From Deltaproteobacteria bacterium (GTDB lineage Bacteria; Myxococcota_A; UBA9042; DTJE01), in NCBI GenBank assembly GCA_029547805.1, contig JAKPOP010000017.1, forward strand, positions 62,001 through 126,000: DNA of 64,000 nucleotides, given 5' to 3'. The notes under the pieces are model-generated. The model was not told the origin of the DNA. It searched no databases and saw only the letters and a list, made by a program, of their open reading frames with translations. Within the stretch, counting starts at the first letter, position 1, and each line of letters starts with the position of its first letter. Shown in pieces: positions 30,175 through 39,186 of the stretch. The position numbers were made by a program, and so were the translations under genes.

Positions 30175-30666
30175 GTGACCATGAGCGAGATGGACCGCAT
30201 CCCATTGACTCCGGAAGGCTACGATCGCCTGACGGAGGAACTGAAGCGTTTCAAGGAGGAGCGTCCTCGGGTGATTCAGGCCATCGGGGAGGCCCGGGCG
30301 CACGGGGACCTGTCGGAAAACGCGGAGTACCACGCGGCCCGGGAGCGCCAGGGAATCGTGGAGGCCCACATCCGCAAACTGGAGGACATCCTCTCCAGGG
30401 CCCAGGTGATCGACTACCGGCAGACCCGGGACCCCCGGGTCCGTTTCGGGGCCCGGGTGACCCTCTACGACCAGGACCGGGACGAGACGACGGAATACCA
30501 GCTGGTCGGGGACCCCGAGGCCGACATCCGGGAGCGGCGCATCTCGATCCTGGCGCCCCTGGGCCGGGCGCTGCTGGGGAAGGAGGCGGGGGACGAGGTG
30601 GTCTTCCAGGCCCCCGGGGGCACCCGTCGCTACGAGGTGATGGAGGTGCGCTACGGGGACGAGTGA
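30175..30666 (+). CDS. greA: Transcription elongation factor GreA
   Basis: IPLTPEGYDRLTEELKRFKEERPRVIQAIGEARAHGDLSENAEYHAARERQGIVEAHIRKLEDIL...GKEAGDEVVFQAPGG; actual start probably at 30181 (MSEMDR) or 30175. Confidence 0.96.
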   Translation: MTMSEMDRIPLTPEGYDRLTEELKRFKEERPRVIQAIGEARAHGDLSENAEYHAARERQGIVEAHIRKLEDILSRAQVIDYRQTRDPRVRFGARVTLYDQDRDETTEYQLVGDPEADIRERRISILAPLGRALLGKEAGDEVVFQAPGGTRRYEVMEVRYGDE

Positions 30667-30763
30667 CGATTCCGCCAGGCGCCGGGTCCTCCGGACGAGG
30701 TCCGCGATCGAAACGGAAACCGCAGGGGCCGAACTGGCCACCCGCCTGCGGCCAGGGGACCTG

Positions 30764-31114
30764 GTGGGCATCGAGGGAGACCTGGGAAGCGGAAAGACGG
30801 TCTTCGCCCGGGGGGTTGTCCAGGGACTCGGCGGGGACCCGGGTCAGGTGCACTCCCCGACCTTCACGCTGGTGAACGTCTACCAGACGCCCTCGGGCCC
30901 GGTCCATCACATCGACCTCTACCGCCTCCGGGGGGTCTCGGACCTGGAGGGGATCGGGTTCTGGGAACTGGCCCGGGGCGACGGCATCACGCTGGTCGAG
31001 TGGATCGACCGCATCCCGGAGGCGTTCGAGGAGGAGACCTGGCACGTCGTGCTGGCCCTGGTCCCGGGCCAGGACGACCACCGCCGGGTCGAGTGGAGTT
31101 CCAGACTCCCCTGA
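30764..31114 (+). CDS. tsaE: tRNA threonylcarbamoyladenosine biosynthesis ATPase TsaE; N-terminus uncertain
   Basis: IEGDLGSGKTVFARGVVQGLGG...HSPTFTLVNVY...HIDLYRL...FWELARGDGITLVEWIDRI; in-frame homologous-looking N-terminus continues upstream to 30641 but lacks ATG/GTG/TTG. Confidence 0.88.
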   Translation: MGIEGDLGSGKTVFARGVVQGLGGDPGQVHSPTFTLVNVYQTPSGPVHHIDLYRLRGVSDLEGIGFWELARGDGITLVEWIDRIPEAFEEETWHVVLALVPGQDDHRRVEWSSRLP

Positions 31115-31123
31115 GGAGGCAGC

Positions 31124-31774
31124 ATGGGGTTCCTGCAGCGCACGGTGTCGTTCTTCACCTGGGAGGTCCTCGACGGTCCCCTGCCGGACCATCGCCAGGA
31201 CCTGCTGGATTCCCTGGTCCGGGGCCGCATCGGCCCCATCGACGTGGACCTGGGCCGGGACCAGGCGGCGGGGTTCGCCCGGTTCGAGGACCCCCTGGAC
31301 ACGGAGTTCACCGAGGCGACCGTCTTCTTCGACCCGCTGGTGGCCTTTTCCTTCCGGATGGACCGACTCTCGGTGCCCCCCTCCACCTATCGGCTCCATC
31401 TCCGCCGCCGCATCGCCGAGACCCTGGCCAGCGGGCAGAAGTCCCGGCTCCGCAAGGAGGAACGGGAGGAACTGGCGGAACGGGTCCGGATGGAACTCCT
31501 CCGGCGATGCCTGCCGGCCATCACGGCCCACGAGGTGGTCTGGGACGTCCCGAAACGGCGCATTCGACTCTTCACCACCGCGGCCAGGGTCCGAGAGGAA
31601 TTCGCGGACCGGGCCCGGAAGGACCTGGGGCTCACCATGCGGCCCCTGCACCTCCAGGGCGTGCTGGAGGGCGGCCTGACCCCCGAGGAATATGAACGGG
31701 TGTTGAGCCTGCTTCCATCGCGCTTCGGGGGGGCCCTCTGGTTCGAGCCCGCCAGCGAGGAGGAATCGCGATGA
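31124..31774 (+). CDS. RdgC-like recombination-associated protein
   Basis: Layout resembles RdgC: REELAERVRMELLRRCLPAITAHEVVWDVPKRRIRLFTTAARVREEFADRARKDLGLTMRPL. Confidence 0.55.
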   Translation: MGFLQRTVSFFTWEVLDGPLPDHRQDLLDSLVRGRIGPIDVDLGRDQAAGFARFEDPLDTEFTEATVFFDPLVAFSFRMDRLSVPPSTYRLHLRRRIAETLASGQKSRLRKEEREELAERVRMELLRRCLPAITAHEVVWDVPKRRIRLFTTAARVREEFADRARKDLGLTMRPLHLQGVLEGGLTPEEYERVLSLLPSRFGGALWFEPASEEESR

Positions 31775-32322
31775 CCGAGATCCATCGATCCGAGCACGCC
31801 CGGCGGACCGAGTTCCTGGGACGGGAGTTCCTGACCTGGATGATGGCGCGATCGGCCCGAGACCGGGAGTCCTTCACGCTTCCCTCGGGGGAGACCTTCG
31901 ACGTCGTCTTCGAGCGGGTCGTGACCCTGGACGGCCAGAATCCCGCGAAGGACCGGTCCGTGCTGAAGGTGGACGAGCCGACGGAGAGCGAGGAGGTCCG
32001 CCTGTCCCTGCGCCTGGGAAAACAGGTCAGCGTGGCCCGGGTCAACCTGATCCACGAGGGGCGGGAGTTCCACCTGACGATCCATGGTGCGGACCTGGGC
32101 CTCCGAGGAATCCGGCTTCCGGACACGGAGGGCGACGACCCCGATGCGGCGATGTCGTTCCGGATGGACCTCTGCGATCAGGTGGAGGCGCTGGTCCAGG
32201 GCCTGTTTCTGTCGTTCGTCCGGATCCGCCTGGACCCGGAGGCCTGGGAACGGGAACTGGCGTCCATCGGCCGCTGGGTGGACAACCTTCCCGAGACGGA
32301 CGCCGGGGACGAAGAGGCCTGA
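31771..32322 (+). CDS. Conserved hypothetical partner of RdgC-like protein
   Basis: 4-nt ATGA overlap with preceding gene; LGREFLTWMMARSARDRESFTLPSGETFDVVFERVVTLDG...SVLKVDEPTESEEVRLSLRLGKQVSVARVNLI. Confidence 0.65.
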   Translation: MTEIHRSEHARRTEFLGREFLTWMMARSARDRESFTLPSGETFDVVFERVVTLDGQNPAKDRSVLKVDEPTESEEVRLSLRLGKQVSVARVNLIHEGREFHLTIHGADLGLRGIRLPDTEGDDPDAAMSFRMDLCDQVEALVQGLFLSFVRIRLDPEAWERELASIGRWVDNLPETDAGDEEA

Positions 32323-32363
32323 CCGACTTCCCGGGGTCGAAGGGCATCGCCGGGAGGCCCGGC

Positions 32364-33368
32364 ATGGAGGGGACCGAGATGCGGCTGCCCCGAGGACAGT
32401 TGCCAGTGCCCTCGCTGCATCGCCTCGGCTGGCCCGACCGGCTTTCCGCTGCTCCCGAGGTGCTCCCGGGCCGCGTCGTCCTCCTCTTCCTCTGGGATTT
32501 CGCGCAGGTCGAATCCCTGCGCGTCCTGCCCTACCTCCGGGCCTGGCACGGACGTCATGCCTCCAATGGCCTGTCGGTCCTCGGGGTGCTGCTTCCACGC
32601 CTGGGCTTCGGGAGGGACCCCTTCTGGACCCGGAGGATCCTGGACCAGATGGGGCTGCCGTTCCCCGTCGCGGTGGACCGGGACCTGGACCTCTGGGAGG
32701 CCCTGGGAACGCCCCCGATCCCCTCGGCCTACCTGGTGGATCGCACGGGCTTCCTGGCAGACTGCCTGGTGGAGCGGGGCCCCTGGCCTCCCTTCGAGCA
32801 GTCCATCCAGGCCCTGTTGCGTGAAGGACACGGACCTCTGGTCTTCCCGCCGGTCATCGAGCCCCTGCGACCCGAGGACCAGACGGGATTCGTCCCCCAG
32901 GTGATCACCCCGCCGGTGCCATTCGGCTACCTCCAGGGACGCCTGGGCAACCCGGAGGGCTTCTCGCCGGATCAGGTGGTCCAGTACCCGGCCGGGGAAC
33001 CGGAACACCGGGGATCGGCGTGGATGGAGGGAGCCTTCCGGAACCTCCCGGACGCCCAGGAGCATGCCGAGGGAGAATCGGCCCTGGTCCGGATCGACTA
33101 CGAGGCGCGGGTCGTCTGGCTCGTGGCCTCCCCGGCCCGGGCGGGACGGGTCGGTCGGGTCCAGGTGCGACAGGACGGCGTCGCCCTGGCCCGGGAACTC
33201 CGGGGAGACGACCTCCCCACTTCCGGCGAGGAGGCCATCCTGGAAGTCCCTCTGCCGGGGGTCTTTCAGATCGTGCGCAACCCCGCAGTCGGTCCCCACC
33301 GGCTCGTGCTCCGGAGCCTGACCCCCGGGCTTCGCTTCCACCGGTTGGAGTTCACCGAACACCCGTAG
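32364..33368 (+). CDS. Thioredoxin-fold (TlpA/DipZ-like) protein lacking CxxC
   Basis: VVLLFLWDFAQVESLRVLPYLRAWHGRHASNGLSVLGVLLP...LPFPVAVDRDLDLWEALGTPPIPSAYLVDRTGFL; DipZ-like C-terminal region. Confidence 0.65.
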   Translation: MEGTEMRLPRGQLPVPSLHRLGWPDRLSAAPEVLPGRVVLLFLWDFAQVESLRVLPYLRAWHGRHASNGLSVLGVLLPRLGFGRDPFWTRRILDQMGLPFPVAVDRDLDLWEALGTPPIPSAYLVDRTGFLADCLVERGPWPPFEQSIQALLREGHGPLVFPPVIEPLRPEDQTGFVPQVITPPVPFGYLQGRLGNPEGFSPDQVVQYPAGEPEHRGSAWMEGAFRNLPDAQEHAEGESALVRIDYEARVVWLVASPARAGRVGRVQVRQDGVALARELRGDDLPTSGEEAILEVPLPGVFQIVRNPAVGPHRLVLRSLTPGLRFHRLEFTEHP

Positions 33369-33377
33369 GAACAGGGT

Positions 33378-34571
33378 TCAGGACTCGGGACGACGCAGGC
33401 GCTGCAGCGTGACCCAGGTCTGCAACGCGAAGCGCGCCAGATGGCCGGCCCGGAGAGGCCCCGGCCCCTGGGTGGCCATCAAGGCCGCGAAGGCCATCCG
33501 CGGGCGATCCGCCGGGAAGAATCCCACCATCCAGGTGTCGAAGAGTCCCGACCCGTCCCGGCTGGTGAGGGTCCCGGACTTCACCGCGACCGCCCCGCCC
33601 CCCGGCTGGGCCGCCAGCCCCGCAAAGAACCGCGCGCCGGTTCCCTCCGACGAGGTCGCCTTCATCATCCCCCGGAGTTCCCGGCAGAGGTCCTCCGGGA
33701 GGACCTGCCGATCCTCGACGGGCCTGCCGTTGCGCAGCACCCCGGAGGGCCAGCGCCCCCCCGAGGCGATCACCGCGGCCATCACCGCTCCGGCCAGCGG
33801 GGAGAGATTGCTCCGGACGAATCCCGCAGCCATCCGGGCCAGGTCCAGGCCCCCGGCCGGAAGGGACGCCGTCGGGCGGGTCTCCAGGCCCCCGACCCGC
33901 AGGACCTGGTTGAACCCCAGGGTCTCGGCCATCTCCAGGAGGTCCCGGGGCGCCAGGTGCCGCACCGCCAGTTTCCCGAAGACGGCATTGGTGCTGTGGG
34001 CGAAGGCTCCTCGCAGGGTCCGGCACGACCGGTCCCGACGGCTGTCCGTCAGGTGATCCGGGTCCAGGCGGGAGGACCCCCCGTGATAGCAGACCGAGGT
34101 GGATGACGAGACCTTCCCGGACCGGATCAGGGCGGCCGAGGTGACGATCTTGAAGACCGACGCGGCGGGGAAGTCCACGCGGACCGCCGGTCGGGGCTTC
34201 CCCGGCCCCCGGCCGGACCAGTCGCTCAGGGCGATCACCTCCCCCGTCTCGGGGTCCAGCGCCACGAAGGCCCCCGCCGCAGGTCGGACCTGCCGGAACC
34301 ACTGGTCCAGATGCCGGGTCCAGACGGCCTCGAGGGGCTGGGAGGGGTCGTCGGAAATCGTCACGACGGAGGACGGCGACCGACGAGGCGACGGCCGGGT
34401 GCCCGGTTTCGCCGACCGTCCCCCCGGGGAGGCGACCGGCCGCTTCCTGGCAACCCCCTGGGACCGCGTCCCCGCCGTGTTCCTCGGAGAAGGCGATGCC
34501 AGCCCCACCGGCTCCCCGACCACCAGCAGGGCCACGATTCCAGGCAACAGGCGGTTCACCCAGGGTGTCAT
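33378..34571 (-). CDS. Penicillin-binding protein transpeptidase domain protein
   Basis: PAASVFKIVTSAALI (SxxK), AFAHSTNAVFGKLA (SxN), VAVKSGTLT (KSGT). Confidence 0.87.
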   Translation of the reverse strand: MTPWVNRLLPGIVALLVVGEPVGLASPSPRNTAGTRSQGVARKRPVASPGGRSAKPGTRPSPRRSPSSVVTISDDPSQPLEAVWTRHLDQWFRQVRPAAGAFVALDPETGEVIALSDWSGRGPGKPRPAVRVDFPAASVFKIVTSAALIRSGKVSSSTSVCYHGGSSRLDPDHLTDSRRDRSCRTLRGAFAHSTNAVFGKLAVRHLAPRDLLEMAETLGFNQVLRVGGLETRPTASLPAGGLDLARMAAGFVRSNLSPLAGAVMAAVIASGGRWPSGVLRNGRPVEDRQVLPEDLCRELRGMMKATSSEGTGARFFAGLAAQPGGGAVAVKSGTLTSRDGSGLFDTWMVGFFPADRPRMAFAALMATQGPGPLRAGHLARFALQTWVTLQRLRRPES

Positions 34572-34777
34572 GTCTCGTCGTCCTCCCGGGGTCGAACCCC
34601 TCTCGGGGCCATTCTAGTCCGAGGTGCCGAGGGTTCCCAAGCCCAGGAAGCCAGGACCTCCGGCCCCGGGTCGTGTCCCGGACCTCCCGCACCCCGGCCG
34701 CCCGGATCCCCCCGCCGGGTCCAGCCTCCCGGAAAGACGGAGGGTTGCCCGGGGAAACCCGGGGGCGATCCTGGGGA

Positions 34778-37700
34778 TCACTGCACGGAGACGACGATGG
34801 TCTGGTAGGGGTCCCAGGGGGCGTCCCGGGGGTCCCCGAGCATCCCGTACTGGAACCGGTTCCCGCCGTCCACCGAGACCCGGAAGGCCACGAGATGGTT
34901 GCCCCTCTGGGACGGGGTGACCTGGGCCTGGTACTCGTACACCCCGAGCCGGGGACAGTCCTGGCAGTCGGGGTTGTAGGCCGCAGGCCACCAGGTCCAG
35001 CCGGGGTCCCGGAAGGGATCGGACTCCAGGAATCCCTTGGGCCCCAGTCCGATCTCGGCAACCAGGGACGCCGGGTCCGCCGGTTCGGCCCCGTTGGTCA
35101 CCCCCTCCGCCCAGACCCTCCCGTAGATCCGGGGTGTCGAGGCCCCGAGGGAGATCACGATGTCGCTGGTGGGCCGATCGATGCCGGCCAGGACCCCCGA
35201 GGCCAGGCCGATGACCCGGACCGCGTCCGGGAGGACGGCCTCCACGACCCCGTCCCAGGCCGAGACCGCCACGAATCCCACCACCGCCAAGGGGGGGGAG
35301 TCGAAGTCGATGCGCTGGCCATTGACGACCCGGAAGGCGCAGTCCACCCCGCCCATCCGGACCTTCCGAACCGTGTCGAAGGCATCTCCCACCAGCGCCA
35401 GGCTCCATCCCCCCGTGCCCGGGACCACCCCCGGAGAGACCTGGGTCACCGAGAAACGACACTGGAGATCCTGCCCATCGATGAAGCCGTCGCAGTCGTC
35501 ATCGATGCCGTTTGCGCAGCGGGCATCGCCTGCCGGTCCCTCCACGGCCTCGGGATTCCAGGGGTTCCGGCAGGCGTCGGCCTCCTCGTCGCAGAGGTCC
35601 AGCGTGCAGGCCGCGACGGGACCTGCATCCCGGCAGTCCCGAGGGGAAGAGGAGCCGCAACCCCCGGCCTGACACGTCTCCCCGACGGTGCAGAAGAGGC
35701 CGTCGTCGCAGGACCCGCCGTCGGGGATCGCCGCGATGCGGCAACGACGCAAGGTCGGGTCGCAGGACCGGACCTCGCAGGCCGTCAGGGTCTCCTCAGG
35801 CCAGCGACCGGCGCAATCGAGGTCCGTCGCACAGAGGGGAACGTCGGAGTTTGGCCCCCGGGGAGTCCCCAGATTCATTCGCTGCCTCGGGTCCCCGTCA
35901 AACCCGTCGGCCACCTGCGCCGACTGCCAGTCTCCGTCCTGAAGCCCCGTCCCCGGCGTCGATCGCCGCTCCATGGTCCGCTCAGGCTGCAGCAGCAAGG
36001 GATTGCCGTCCACGCCCGCCGTCCCGGTGAACCGGGCCTGATCGACCACGAGGCCCCCCGGGGCCACGAGTTGCCAGGTCTTCGGGGGCGTGTTGGGAAT
36101 CGACAGGCCCCGGAGAGGCGAGTCCCCGGGTACCACCGCGATGTCGGGATTCACGTCCAACGCCGATCGGCTCGCCTCGTACTGGGAGATCAGGAAGAAG
36201 CCCCCGGGCTCGATCACCGTGGACCGGATGACCTGGCCCACATCCCCCAGCACCAGGTCCCCCGAGGGATACCGGATCCCCGTGATCTTCCAGTCCCGCA
36301 TCTCGAACGGCGCCGGGGTCATGTTGCGCAGCTCGACCCACTCGTCGGTGATGTCGTCGCTGGACCCCATCCAGCAGACCTCGTTGATCACCACGGCGCC
36401 GACCCTCGGTACCCCCATCACGGTGAACGGCAGGGCTCCGGCGGGGTCATAGGTGCCCCGGTCCGGCACCGTGTCCCGGTAGATCCACGACTGGCCCCCG
36501 TCGAGGCTGAACCGCACGGCCAGGTCGAAATAGCCCCCCACCTGGGGAACCGTGTAGGACGAGAACCGCAGCGCCCCGTCCCCCGTCGGCGTCCCCTGGG
36601 CGGGGCCGAACCAGCGCCAGCCGGTGGAGGCCCAGGGCAGGCTCCCCCGGGGACCGTAACCGAACCGACCGATCACGATCGACGGGTCCGGGGAGGGGCC
36701 GTCGGTGACCCCGGGAATGCGCACCGTGGCCTCCAGCGTGGGGGTGCTCTCCCCCTCCCGGATGACGATGGGCTCCGTCGGAGCGGTGAGGGCCCCGACC
36801 ACCGAGGGGTCCTCGACCTTCGTCACGTATCGGAAGGCGTTTCGCAACGTGAAGGAAAACCTCGCCGACTGGATCGACACGTCCACCAGTCCGGGCCCAT
36901 GGGGCGGCATCGTGACCTGGAGGGCCATCGAGGACTTCACCAGGAACGGCACCGGCGTCCCATCCACCCGGGTACCGGTGACCTGGTCCAGGGACTGGCC
37001 GACCCAGGTGGTGTCGAACCCGCCCACGTCCGGGCCATCGGAGGGATCCACGGCGCTGAGCCCGAACCGGCAGTCGGGGTCCAGGAAGTCCTTGAGCCCG
37101 TCGCAGTCGTCGTCCAGGCCGTTGAGGCACCGGGGGTCGTCGGCGGGTCCCTCGCTGGCCTCGGGCCGCCAGGCATGGACGCAGCCTCCCGCCTGGGAGT
37201 CGCAGGAATCGGCGGTGCAGGCGTTGCCGTCGTTGCAGTCCGGGGCGCCCCCCGGAAGGCACCCCTCGTAGCGGTCACAGACCTCGACCCCGTTGCAGGG
37301 GTCCCCGTCGTCGCAGGGGGCCGGAGGTCCACCCCGACAGGTGCCCTGGTTGCACCGGTCTTCCACCGTGCAGGGGTCCCCGTCCTCGCAGGAGTCCTGG
37401 TTGTCCACATGGGTGCAGCCCAGGCCCGGGTCGCATCGATCCGTGGTGCAGAGATTGCCGTCCTCGCAGTCCCGGAGGTCCCTGGCCACGCACTCCCCCT
37501 GCGTGCACTCGGCCCGGGTCACGCAGGGGTCCGGCAGCGTGCAGGGCTGTCCCTCGGGCTCGGGAGTCATCACGCAGAGTCCCAGGCCCGGGTCGCAGCG
37601 GTTGACCCGACAGGCGGTGTCCTCGGCCGGGGAGCACCGGACGACCGACGCCAGGTCCAGCACGCAGACGAACGGAAATTGCCGTCGGTCGCAGACCAGC

Positions 37701-38179
37701 CGCCCGTTGCAGAGGTCATCGTCGTCCCGGGAACGGCAGTCCTCGTCCTTCGAGCACTGGCACAGGGCCTCCCCCGGGATGCACGCCCCATCCTGGCAGT
37801 GGTCGGGGTCGGTGCACGGATCGCCGTCATCGCAGGCCGACTGGTCCGGCCGGGAGACAACCTTGCAGGTCCCCCCCCGATCCCCGACGTCGCAGAGGCA
37901 CTGCTGGCAGGGCCCCAGGTCCCGGCAGGTCTGCTGACAATCGGTCCGAACGGTCGCCGGGGTGCACTCGGGCGGCGGCAGGTCCCCTGGCGGCGGCACG
38001 TCCTGCAGGTCCTGCCCGGGGTCCCTGCCCGGGTCCGGGGACGTCAGGCCAGGGTCCCCGGCGTCGTCCGGGTACTGGATGTCCATCCGGGCCGGGAGTT
38101 CCTGCCCCCCCCCGCCCCCGCAGGCCGCCAGCATCAGGCACCCGATCCACCACCTCGACGTGCAGGCATTCCGACGCAC
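34778..38179 (-). CDS. Large Cys-rich lipoprotein with MopE-like motifs, TIG-like domains and a lamin-tail domain
   Basis: Lipobox GCLMLAACGGGG; many CxDGxxC repeats; DDDCDG motifs; VINEVCWMGSSDDITDEWVELRNMTPAPFEMRDWKITG...GGFFLISQYEAS (LTD-like). Confidence 0.8.
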   Translation of the reverse strand: MRRNACTSRWWIGCLMLAACGGGGGQELPARMDIQYPDDAGDPGLTSPDPGRDPGQDLQDVPPPGDLPPPECTPATVRTDCQQTCRDLGPCQQCLCDVGDRGGTCKVVSRPDQSACDDGDPCTDPDHCQDGACIPGEALCQCSKDEDCRSRDDDDLCNGRLVCDRRQFPFVCVLDLASVVRCSPAEDTACRVNRCDPGLGLCVMTPEPEGQPCTLPDPCVTRAECTQGECVARDLRDCEDGNLCTTDRCDPGLGCTHVDNQDSCEDGDPCTVEDRCNQGTCRGGPPAPCDDGDPCNGVEVCDRYEGCLPGGAPDCNDGNACTADSCDSQAGGCVHAWRPEASEGPADDPRCLNGLDDDCDGLKDFLDPDCRFGLSAVDPSDGPDVGGFDTTWVGQSLDQVTGTRVDGTPVPFLVKSSMALQVTMPPHGPGLVDVSIQSARFSFTLRNAFRYVTKVEDPSVVGALTAPTEPIVIREGESTPTLEATVRIPGVTDGPSPDPSIVIGRFGYGPRGSLPWASTGWRWFGPAQGTPTGDGALRFSSYTVPQVGGYFDLAVRFSLDGGQSWIYRDTVPDRGTYDPAGALPFTVMGVPRVGAVVINEVCWMGSSDDITDEWVELRNMTPAPFEMRDWKITGIRYPSGDLVLGDVGQVIRSTVIEPGGFFLISQYEASRSALDVNPDIAVVPGDSPLRGLSIPNTPPKTWQLVAPGGLVVDQARFTGTAGVDGNPLLLQPERTMERRSTPGTGLQDGDWQSAQVADGFDGDPRQRMNLGTPRGPNSDVPLCATDLDCAGRWPEETLTACEVRSCDPTLRRCRIAAIPDGGSCDDGLFCTVGETCQAGGCGSSSPRDCRDAGPVAACTLDLCDEEADACRNPWNPEAVEGPAGDARCANGIDDDCDGFIDGQDLQCRFSVTQVSPGVVPGTGGWSLALVGDAFDTVRKVRMGGVDCAFRVVNGQRIDFDSPPLAVVGFVAVSAWDGVVEAVLPDAVRVIGLASGVLAGIDRPTSDIVISLGASTPRIYGRVWAEGVTNGAEPADPASLVAEIGLGPKGFLESDPFRDPGWTWWPAAYNPDCQDCPRLGVYEYQAQVTPSQRGNHLVAFRVSVDGGNRFQYGMLGDPRDAPWDPYQTIVVSVQ

Positions 38180-38311
38180 CGTGGTCCTCGTTCCAGGCGC
38201 CCAAGAGGATAGCCGAGCCGTTGGGACCTTTCCACTCCCACGCGGCCCGCCCCCCCCTGTCCGGGCCCGATTCCGACCGGCCAGGATTCGCCTTGCCGAT
38301 CCGGGGCATGG

Positions 38312-39070
38312 TCACCGGTAGAGCAGCAGCGTCAGGAAGTAGTCGCTGACCAGGATCAGGATCGACGACAGCACCACGCTCTGGGTGGTCGCCATGCCGA
38401 CTCCCCGCGCGCCCTGGGTCGCCCCGAGTCCCTTGTGGCACCCCACCAGGGCCAGGATGAGGCCGAAGACGGCCGCCTTGATGAGCCCGGAGATCACGTC
38501 CCAGGAGTCGGCGTAGAGCCGGATCTTGTCCAGGAACATTCCCCCGTCCACGCCCATCAGGTAGACGCTCACGTAGTAGGCCCCCCCGATGCCCACCAGG
38601 TCGCAGAAGGCCGTCAGCACCGGCAGCATCACCACGGCGGCCAGCAGGCGCGGCGTCACCAGGTACTGCACCGGGTGAACCGCCATCGCCGAGAGGGCGT
38701 CCACCTGCTCCGTGACCACCATCGTGCCGATCTCCGTCGCAATGGCCGACCCGACCCGCCCTGTCACCATCAGGGCCGTGAGTACCGGCGCCAGTTCCCG
38801 CATCAGGGCCAGGGAGACCACCGACCCCACCAGGGTCTCGGCATTGAAGAGCCGGAAGGTGTGGATGGTCTGGACCGCGAAGACCATGCCGGTGAAGACC
38901 CCCGTCAACAGCACGATGAAGAGGGACCCGGCACCGATGAACTCCATCTGCTGCAGCAGCAGGCGCCAGCGGTAGGGGGGACGGAAGGACAGGAAGAGCC
39001 CCTCCCAGAGGAGAATCAAGGCCCTCCCGAAGCCCTCGACCCCTGCCAGGAGTGCCGCCAGCAACCGCAT
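38312..39070 (-). CDS. MlaE-family ABC transporter permease
   Basis: MEFIGAGSLFIVLLTGVFTGMVFAVQ...LALMRELAPVLTALMVTGRVGSAIATEIGTMVVTEQVDALSAMAVHPVQYLVTPRLLA. Confidence 0.93.
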   Translation of the reverse strand: MRLLAALLAGVEGFGRALILLWEGLFLSFRPPYRWRLLLQQMEFIGAGSLFIVLLTGVFTGMVFAVQTIHTFRLFNAETLVGSVVSLALMRELAPVLTALMVTGRVGSAIATEIGTMVVTEQVDALSAMAVHPVQYLVTPRLLAAVVMLPVLTAFCDLVGIGGAYYVSVYLMGVDGGMFLDKIRLYADSWDVISGLIKAAVFGLILALVGCHKGLGATQGARGVGMATTQSVVLSSILILVSDYFLTLLLYR

Positions 39071-39090
39071 CGCCGCCCCCGGGACGCTGC

Positions 39091-39099
39091 ATTGTAGCA
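39091..39099 (-). promoter_or_regulatory. Candidate extended -10 element (TGCTACAAT) upstream of mlaE-like gene
   Basis: Minus strand TGCTACAAT, identical to the element upstream of greA. Confidence 0.4.
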
Positions 39100-39130
39100 G
39101 AGACGGGTCCGACCGGCGCGACGGATCCGG

Positions 39131-39159
39131 TTGACGAAATGCCCCGGAAGTCGTATAAG
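39131..39159 (+). promoter_or_regulatory. rpmB: Candidate sigma70 promoter for rpmB (TTGACG-17-TATAAG)
   Basis: ttgacg aaatgccccggaagtcg tataag, 28 nt before the rpmB start. Confidence 0.65.
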
Positions 39160-39186
39160 ACGCCGCCCTTGAGCCAGGAGGACCCG

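Noticed and set aside
34496-38212. 1238-aa plus-strand ORF
   Set aside because: Antisense to the large Cys-rich lipoprotein; composition artefact.
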